Below are positions 52,901 to 62,500 of a DNA stretch of 64,000 bases, piece after piece. The stretch is from Rugalucina vietnamica. Its lineage: Eukaryota; Mollusca; Bivalvia; Lucinida; Lucinidae. Below the pieces are notes generated by a model. The model had not been told where the DNA came from. It worked only from the letters and a program-made list of their open reading frames with translations, and ran no database searches. The DNA lies in contig OZ024871.1 of assembly GCA_964017185.1 (NCBI GenBank), positions 66,282,866-66,346,865 on the forward strand, in the 5' to 3' direction. Each line of letters starts with the position of its first letter. Position 1 is the stretch's first letter. A program made the position numbers and the translations under genes.

Positions 52901-55900
52901 TTGAGTATGGTATTGTAGAATGCTACTTGGGACGTTGCGGTAGCGCATGGCACTGTAGCTCTTTATTAGGGAGGTTACGGTAGAATACAGCGCTCTAGGG
53001 CTCAACTTGGAACGTTGTGGTAGAGTATGGCGCTGTAGATCTCTACTTGGAACGTTCCGGTATCACATATTTGGTATGATGCAGAGTATGACACTGCAGA
53101 TACCAAATTGGATACGTTGCGGTAGACTATGGCACGGTAGTTGCGAACTGGAGATGTTGTAGTAGAGTATTGCACTGTAGATGCCTACAGGTACGTTGTT
53201 GTAGATTATTGCACTGTATTTCCATACTGAAGACGTTGCATAACAGTTTGGTGCTGTATATCTTTACTGGGGACGCTGAAGATCCATACTGTAGACGTTA
53301 TGGTAGGGTATGGCTCTGAAGATACCTACTTGGGACGTTTTCGTAAACTAAGGCGCTGTATATCTCTACTGGGTACGTTGTGACAGAGTATGGAGCTGTA
53401 GGGGAGGTTGCGGTAGAATATGACACTGTAGAACCCTACTTGTAACGCAGCGGTAGACTATGACGCTGTAGATACCTACTAGGGACGTTGCGGTAAATCC
53501 CCAATGGGTACGTTGTGGTAGAGTATAGCGTTGCGGTAAAATATATGGCTGTATATCTCTACTGAGGACGTTGCAGTAGAGTATGGCACTGTAGATTCCT
53601 ACTGGGGACCTTGTGGTAAACTGTGGCGCTATATATCTCTACTGAGTACGTTATGGTAGAGTATCTAACCGTAGATCGTTACTGGGGACGTCGCAGTAGA
53701 ATATGATACTGTAGATCGATACTGGGGACGTTGCGGTAAACAATGGTGCTGTAAATCCTAATGTGTACGTTGTGGTAGAGTACGATACTGTATACCCCTA
53801 CTGGAGAGGTTGCGGTTGAGTATGGTATTGTAGAATGCTACTGGGGACGTTGCGGTAGCGCATGGCACTGTAGCTCTTTATTAGGGAGGTTACGGTAGAA
53901 TACAGCGCTCTAGGGCTCAACTTGGAACGTTGTGGTAGAGTATGGCGCTGTAGATCTCTACTTGGAACGTTCCGGTATCACATATTTGGTATGATGCCGT
54001 ACAATTTTCATAATAGCCCATTTTCGCTTCTACGCTGCAGACACGCATTGTATACATGGGTCATTATCAAAAAAATGGAGCAATCCTTGTCCCTGATGAT
54101 TTTCTCGCAAGCGCGATGTCCGAGGTTTGCTTCATCCTTCTATAATATTATTATCAGCCGTGCTTTACAAGAACCACACGGATTTCACGTTTACGAGTAT
54201 GTTATTTAAAAGAAAAAATGCAAGATTTTTATCGTGTCCCCGGGTCTGGGTAAGTAGTTTTATTTGTTTCCATTGCAAAAGAAGCTTGACAGAAATTACA
54301 TTTTCTGTAACCCTCTATTGCATATAATGTTATTGAAGTCAAATTCAAAATTAAGTGCAATTTACGAGCGGCGGCACATTATAGTGCTGTCCCTGGAAAA
54401 CATATCAGTGCTGTCACAGTTTTAAAACATCTATTTTGACCAGAGTTATGAATCATTTTCTCAGATCAAAACAATCGCATTTTTGTAGACGACAGCAAGC
54501 TGATGAAGTCATGGTAAACAACTTTTTGAGAAAATTACTCCGTTCATATTCCATAAAGACATGTCAAAATCGGTGTGGGAATTTTTTAGCCATCAGTACT
54601 ATCACGCGCATTTTGCCGCTTCTTGCTAATATCACGTACATTTTAAGGCCATGACTGAATTTCAGCTTAGGGCCGGTTTGAATAGATATGCAAAGTTTTC
54701 AGCCTGCATTCTGCTGTTAGTCATAATAATTAAATTTATGTGTGAAACTCAGTACTATCACGGTCAGTGCTGTCACGGTCGTGACAGTACTGATGTGTGA
54801 CAGCACTGAGTTGACTTCTGTCAGCAGGTGTGGATTCAGGCAATTTCCTACACTGAAAAGAGTTAGGTCGCCTTTCACGAGAGGGTCTCAGCTACTAACA
54901 CCAGTAGCAGTCAGAAGAGGTCAAACCATTTGAGGTGTGTGTGTGTGGGGGGGGGGGGGGGTGATACAAAACTGCAAATTCAAAATTCTTCGTCGACCAG
55001 GGTATACCCAATGAGGCTGGTTACTACGAAGATAAAAAAAGTGGTAGTTTCGTCCCGACATTACTGAAAGTTATTGACTCGGGTACATAAAAAATAAATA
55101 TCAGACGCGTCATGAGAAGACATGATTTTGCAAAAGTGCAGCTCAGCTGCAGTGTAACCTTCCAAGGGGGTATTAGCTCCAAGCTCACTAAAAGAAAAAT
55201 GACCCCAGCTCCCTAATTTTTTTACTTGTTCCCAGCTTCCTAAAACTAAAAAATTTCTCTTCTAGTAATCCCCAACTCCCTTCAAATGTTTTACAGTTCT
55301 CCCAAGCTCCTTGATAACGAATTGCCGATTCCGATAGCGTAATGGTGAGAGCGTCCGCTTCGGGAGCGGGAGGTCGTGGGTTCGATCCCAGGCCGGGTCA
55401 TGCCAAAGACTTTAAAAATGGTACCAGTGGCTACCTTGCTTGGCGCTCAGCATTATTAGGCAAGCACTGGCTTCTCTTCTCCCAAAACAAAATATAGCAT
55501 CACTAACATCGCATGTCTAATATGAATATGTCCGAATAATAACAAAAGAGGTCCGAAAATAATCAATGTCTGTATTCACTAGAGGACCGTATGGAAGACT
55601 GGCCGTTGTGCTAAATACGTTATCCTCTATATTTATAGAGAATATTATTGTTATTATTAATGGCCCTTCTACACAGAAAACCCGTGATAGGGTCCCAAAT
55701 TAATTGCACTCTTTTGTCGTGAACAATCCTGGTTGTTTCAGACCTGGTCGAAAGCCCCAAAAAACATTTTCTCATGCTGCAGCTGCTTAAAGTGTTAAGC
55801 TGAATAGCGCTAATTGCGCTTGTCGTGTTACACCGCGTTTGGTTTGCGTGTACCGAACGTGTTGTGTTATCTACCCAAAGGTGTCCCTGGTTCGAGCATT

Positions 55901-56532
55901 AGCCGAGGCTTCGTTGGTTGCGACCGTAAGGCAGTCACTGTCCCTAAGCTCATCGGTTAATTGTCAGAAATTAATCAGTTAATCAACTCCGCACACATTG
56001 GAATAAAAAAGGCGAGATCGGATAATTAACAGTGATGTCACGACAGCATCAGTGCTGTCACGATATCAGTGCTGTCACGGTCATAATTATTTAAAATACT
56101 CAAAACGCATCATATAAAAGTAGTTGCTTTTGGTATGTAATGATACTATACTAAAATAGTAAACGTTTTGAAGAACTTAATTTTGGTTTAACCCTTCAAG
56201 ATTATGTCTACAGAAAAAAGCGCTTCAGAAACAGAACAAATCACAGTATGTGCATTTTCATTGAAGCTCTCTCCCTCGTTAATTCATTGAAAGTATTTAA
56301 GGTTTGTGACAAGTTATATATACCCCCACTTACAGATTTGGAAAGTCTTATCAAATAAGCGTTGTATGCAAGAAAATTTGTTCGTGACAGCACTGATATT
56401 TTTTCAAGGGTACCATACAATTGATTAATGCTGGTGCACAATTTGTTCAGTTAAACTCGGCATATTTTATTTCTATATTCTAAATGCTATTGTTAATAAA
56501 ACTATCTCATTAAAAAAGAAAAACTGGACAAC

Positions 56533-56569
<37 letters not shown>

Positions 56570-59500
56570 CGTTTTGCCTTACAGTTTTCTGGATTGCTCC
56601 ATTTTTTGATAATGTCCCATATAAACTTTGTATGGATGACTGACTTTGACCACTTTCCTTGGGCAGTCTCAGACATGATCAGACGGTCAGTCGGTAGCGT
56701 AGAAGCTTTGCCTGGAAGCACAATCAGCCCTTCTATTTATTTAGGCCACAAATGGGCGAGGACCATACAAAGACGTCGAAAGCGTTCAAAGCGTATTTAC
56801 CGCATGTAGAACTTATTCGTTATGCGTAAGACCGTCCGAGATACGCAGAGCTTCTGACATAAAGGTATCTGAAAACCCCTAAAACAAGGAAATCTTAGAT
56901 TTTTCCTCCAGTGGTGTTCGGTTTGTTGCTATGGCAACCATGCATATTAAATTGCAAAGCGTTTTATTGTTGAAACTTGTAATATAATACGTGTTTTATA
57001 ATAATTAAACATTTATTTATCTGAACCAGCACTTAAATGCTATAGCCGCATGTTTTCGTACCTTGTGTATTTCCGCGATGTACTGGTTCACATCCGCGTT
57101 TGGAAACATTTCCGCGCTTGTGATACCTGGATTGAGAAATAATCTTTCTTTTTTTCTAATGTATCTCGATAAACGAATATATCGTAAAAAAACTTTCATA
57201 AACATGCCTGTTTCTTGGCTGTTTATAAGAATTTTATGGAGCACGATAGCCTTGTGGTAGAGCACCGGCCTCCGAATCGAGAGGTATTGGGTTTGATTCC
57301 CACTAGGGGTTTCCGGGCCGTGTCCTTGAGCAAGACAACATTAACTCACAACAGTAATGGTTAATACTCAAAAAGCGCTGGCTTTGTCCAGACATAGCTG
57401 AAAACCTGTACTAGAGGACCAATGGTCCTGTAAACGCTCACCTGAGATCAGGGATATATACCAATAAACCTGTTTGACTAGTATGGTCATGGACGAACTA
57501 TATTGACCTTGTCGTAAAATAGGTCAAGGTCATCACAGGGTCATAATTTTATGCACGCATATAGTACTCTAGTCTACAATGCTACATGCCTAGTTTTGTT
57601 GAAATTGGTCCACCCGTTCCATAGAAAAAGATTTTAGAATGATTTTTACCATATATGGACATGGCGGCCATCTTGGTCATGTGACCTGGATTATTTATGT
57701 ACACATTGGTTTCTCCTTCCTACATGTGCTTTATATCAAATTTGCCGGGCTTTGATTGGCCAAGCGGTTTCAGAGAAGAAGATCTTTGAATATTATGGTG
57801 ATATTCATTTATATTGCCCCAGGGTGGGGGCAGACCGGCCCATTGGGTCCATTTTTAAGAATCATATATCTTCAGTCCATTTGCCCATTTCCTTAATGTT
57901 TTTCTCTTCAAATGACTTTTTGACAAATTTCCCCTTCAAATGCATGGGCCACCTATGTTGACCTTGCCGTAAAATATGTCAAGGTCATTCCTGGGTCATG
58001 ATTTATATAAACTATGTAGAGCTCCTTTCCCTGTGCTTCATGCCAAGTTTCAAAATCATAGACCTTATTGTTCTGGAGAAAGATATTTTTTCTATTTATA
58101 GCCATGGCGGCCATCTTGGTCATGTGATCTGGACCATTTATATAAACTTTTGTTCCAACTTCCTTAGGATGCTCCACATGAAGTTTGGCTTTGATTGACC
58201 AAGTAGTTTCAGAGAAGAAGATCTTTGAATATTATGGTAATATACATGTATATTGCCCCGGAGTGGGGGTAGACCAGCCCCTGGGGTGCATTTTTTCAGA
58301 ATCATAAATGTTGTCCATTTACCCTTTCCCTTCAAGTTTTTCCCTTCAAATGACATTTTGACAATTTTCCCCATTCAAATACATGGGCGACCTATGTTGA
58401 CCTTGCTGTAAAATAGGTCAAGGTCATCCCAAGGTCATGATTTATATAAACTTTGTAGAGCTCCTCTCCCTGATGCTTCATGCCAGGTTTCGAAATCATA
58501 GGCCTTCTGGTTCTGGAGACGAATATTTTTAAGGTTTTTGCGATTTATAGCCATGGCGGCCATCTTGGTCATGTGACCTGGACAATTTATATAAACATTG
58601 GTTCCCCCTTCCTAGGGATGCTTCACATGAAGTTTGGTTTTGATTGGCTAAGCGGTTTGAGAGGAGAAGATCTTTGAAAATGTGGACGGACGGACGCCGG
58701 AGCATGACCATCTCACTTTGTGAGCCTTCGGCTCAGAAAGCTAATAATTGTTGACTCGATACATACAATGACGGCTCCAGTGGCCGAGCGATTAAGAGCG
58801 AGAGCGCTGTTTCTTAATAACTCGATCATGTCATCTCTGTCTCTATTGTTTTTTTTTTTTTTTTTTTTTTTTGTTTTTTTTTTTTTTTAATTCAGTTTTA
58901 CGTCCCTTTCACGTCCCTGGCACACCCGCAAGCAGAACTTGGCTTGTCTCACATGTGGCCAGATCGGGACTCGAACCCACACCATTCACAGCGGTGAGGT
59001 GATCGAATGATTAAGAAACAGCGCTCTTAACCGCTCGGCCACGGGGCCCGCCCTGGTGTGGGCGCTCTGGCCACATGTGAGACAAACCAAGTTCTGCTTG
59101 CGGGTGTGCCAGGTGGGTTTTCTAGGGGTTCTCCCGTTTTCGTCCCACCTTCTGATTGGCCGTTCTCATATGAGCTGAAATAATATTGAAAGGGACGTAA
59201 AACTGATTCAAAAAAGTGTGTGTGTGGGGGGGGGGGTAGGGGGGGGGGTAAATCCAAAACGTCGATTGAACTTTTATGATCACAACAACACTTATATCCA
59301 TCATAAGTGTTAGTTTTGCATTCGTAAAGGCATTTTAATTAAATTGTTGTTCAGGGATCATGTTTCTGGAATCATGATAATAGAGAGGTTATAAAAAATG
59401 ATGCAATCAGAAAGAAATTCGGTAGGAAATGGGTCGCATGTACGTGCCCTTTCATGCCCAAATCTAACAACTAGATTAGCTTTCGCCCGCCAGGACAATG

Positions 59501-62500
59501 ACTGAAACATCGTTTACTGGGACGTAAATAAACAAAAACTATCTGACTGTTATATATGTATAAATTAATCTGCCGGACTAATGTAAAATCGCTTTTGACA
59601 GTTTCAACACGTACTTTATATACCCTTCAATTTCAAATTTTATTATATTCAGGTAGGTTTAAAGTCGAAGACTACATGTAGATTTAATATTATATTTAGA
59701 CCGTGAATGTTACACATGAACGTCATCAAATAAAATTAAGCTATGAAAATATTCTTATTATGAATTACTCTTATTATGAATTAGACCACAAAAAGGACTA
59801 ATTGTCATAATATGTTAAAAACATATATAAGTCTATTTATATTTAGCTTAAAATAGCTTTTTTAAGAAATAACGATAACTCTTATAACGTACTGGGCAGA
59901 GATATAAAAACGTACTGGGTACGGACGTACTCAGCAATGATGTTGCAAGTAGACCCTTCTCAGTTTGATACCTGGCTGATACATGGTGACAAATGTTCAT
60001 CCTGACTTACGCCCATAGGGAGCAACAATATCTGAGGTTGAGGTGTACTCACATTTGAACTTCATCGTAAAGCCACCTTTAGTGATCGAGTAGTCAGTTG
60101 TGAAGATTACGGTGAATTTTGTAGATATGAAAGGTCCCGCGTTGTTGGTTCCACACATTTTCCCTTTGCTTAGTCCATCACTTTTTACGATCTTGATAAA
60201 GAAAAAATAAGTAAATGCACAGTATTAGAACAGTGTGTTTACTTTCACTCTATTACACTTCGGTACCTTGTTCGACTTCAGTGGGAAGCAGTTGTAACAC
60301 GCCGACGGGAACAACCTGTCTACCACATTACGCGCACTCCTACTTATCAATATAAGTTTGGTACCACTAGAGGTACATGCACAATAACTGATTGTCGAAA
60401 AACTTTAAAAACTTCGGTGGTCGCCATTTGAAGTAACCAGGTAACGAAAATCCTATTGTCCTCTCACAATCTTTCAGAATTATTTTCTGGACCACATCAA
60501 GAAAACTAAATATAATGCTATGCCGCGCGAAGTTCAGAGTATACCCAACAACTAGTCATCACGAAAACGTAATGTATACCTCCGCGTACCCCATTTTTAT
60601 ATAGTAAAATTTGGGTTTATAGGGGTATACCTATTTTTGTTACTTTTGATCCAAAACATAGATTGTGGGTACTCGTTACAACCGCCTCGCCTGGCTGAGG
60701 TGGTTCTAACGTGTACCCACAATTAATGTTTTGAGCAAAAAATATAAACCAGAGGACCAATGGTCCTGTAAACGCTCACCTGAAACCCGAGATATATACC
60801 AATAAACTTGTTTGACTAGAATGATAATATACATGTATATAACCCCAGGGCCGGGTCAGAGCAACCCCTGGAGTCAATTTCTTTATATAAAACTTTAGTC
60901 CATTTGCCAATTTACTGCAAGTTTTGCCCTTCAAATGACATTTTAACAATTTTCCCCATTCAAATGCATGGGCGACCTAAGTTGACCTCGCCGTAAAATA
61001 GGTCAAGGTCACCCAAGGGTCACGATTTATATAAACTTTGTAGAGCTCTATTGCCTGATGCTTCATGCCAAGTTTCAAAATCATAGGCCTTCTGGTTCTG
61101 GAGAAAAAGATTTTTAAAGGTTTTTGCTATTTATAGCCATGGCAGCCATCTTGGTCATGTGACCTTGACCATTTATATATACTTTCATTCCCACTTCCTA
61201 ACAACACTCCTCATAAAGTTTGGCTTTGATTGGCCAAGCAGTTTCAGAGAAGAAGATCTTTGAATATCACTGTAATATACATGTATATTGCCCCGGGGTG
61301 GGGCAGACAGACCCCTGGGGTCAAAAAATTTTTTCAGAATCATCAAAATTAAGTCCATTTGCCAAATTCCTGCAAGGTTTTCCCTACAAATGACATTTTA
61401 AAACTTTTCCCCATTCAAATGCATGAGCGACCTATGTTGACCTTGCCGTATAATAGGTCAAGGTCATCCCAGGATCATGATTTATGTAAACTTTGTAGAG
61501 CTCCAGTCACTGATGCTTCACACCAAATTTCAAAATCATTGGCCTTCTGGTTCTGAAGAAGAAGATTTTTAAAGGTTCTTTCTATTTATATCCATGGCAG
61601 CCATCATGGTCATGTGACCTTGACCATTTATATAAACTTTCTTTCCCCCTTCCCAAGGATGCTCCATATGAAGTTTGGCTTTGATTGGCCAAGAGGTTTC
61701 AGGGGAGAAGATGTTTCATTATTATGGAAATATACATGTATATAGCCCCGGGGCAGGGGCAGACATCCCCCCAGGGGCTAAAATTTTCCATTAACATTAA
61801 TCTTCTGTCCATTTGCCTATTCCCAGTTAGTTTTACCCATTAAATAGCATTTTACCATTTTTCCCCATTCAAATGCATTGGCGACCTAAGTTGACCTTGC
61901 CGTAAAATAGGTCAAGGTCATCCTAGGGTCATGATTTATATAAAATATGATAGGCTCACATCCCCGATGCTACATACCAAGTTTCATGGAAATCGGCCCA
62001 CTGGTTCTGGAGAAGAAGATTTTTAAAGGTTTTTGCTATTTATAGCCATGGCAGCCATCTTGGTCATGTGACCTGGACCATTTATATAAACTTTCGTTCC
62101 CCCTTCCTAAGGATGCTCCACATGAAGTTTGGCTTTGATTGGCCAAGCGGTTTTAGAGGAGAAGATCTTTGAAATTGTGAACGACGGACGACGGACGGAC
62201 GGACGATGGAGCATGGGCATACTACAAGCTCACCTGTGAGCCTTCGGCTCAGGTGAGCTAAAAACACACAATTTTCCCAATGAAATTTTTATCTTTTAAT
62301 GCTGAAAAAAATCTCTGTATATTGTATGGGTAAGTTTTTGAGGTCGTACCTCAATAGAATCCCACTTGCAATCTGTGTATTCCTCAATGTCGACGTTTTC
62401 AAGGGTAAGCTCAATTTCTCGTCCATCGCCAAGCACAGTGTACTCACAATTCATGTCGTTTACATACATGTCGGATGTTAGGGTAAAACTTTGAATTTCG

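Noticed and set aside
55323..55400. Functional tRNA-Pro gene
   Set aside because: The anticodon and T arms look right, but the acceptor ends do not pair and a conserved SINE body follows; a second copy exists at 12975-13305.
57063..57265. Short frames on both strands around 57.0-57.3 kb
   Set aside because: No domain, no splice support; overlaps a SINE head.
58960..59045. tRNA-Leu or tRNA-Ser gene on the minus strand
   Set aside because: It is the head of a SINE with a repeated tail; the same text occurs split at 24750-27545.
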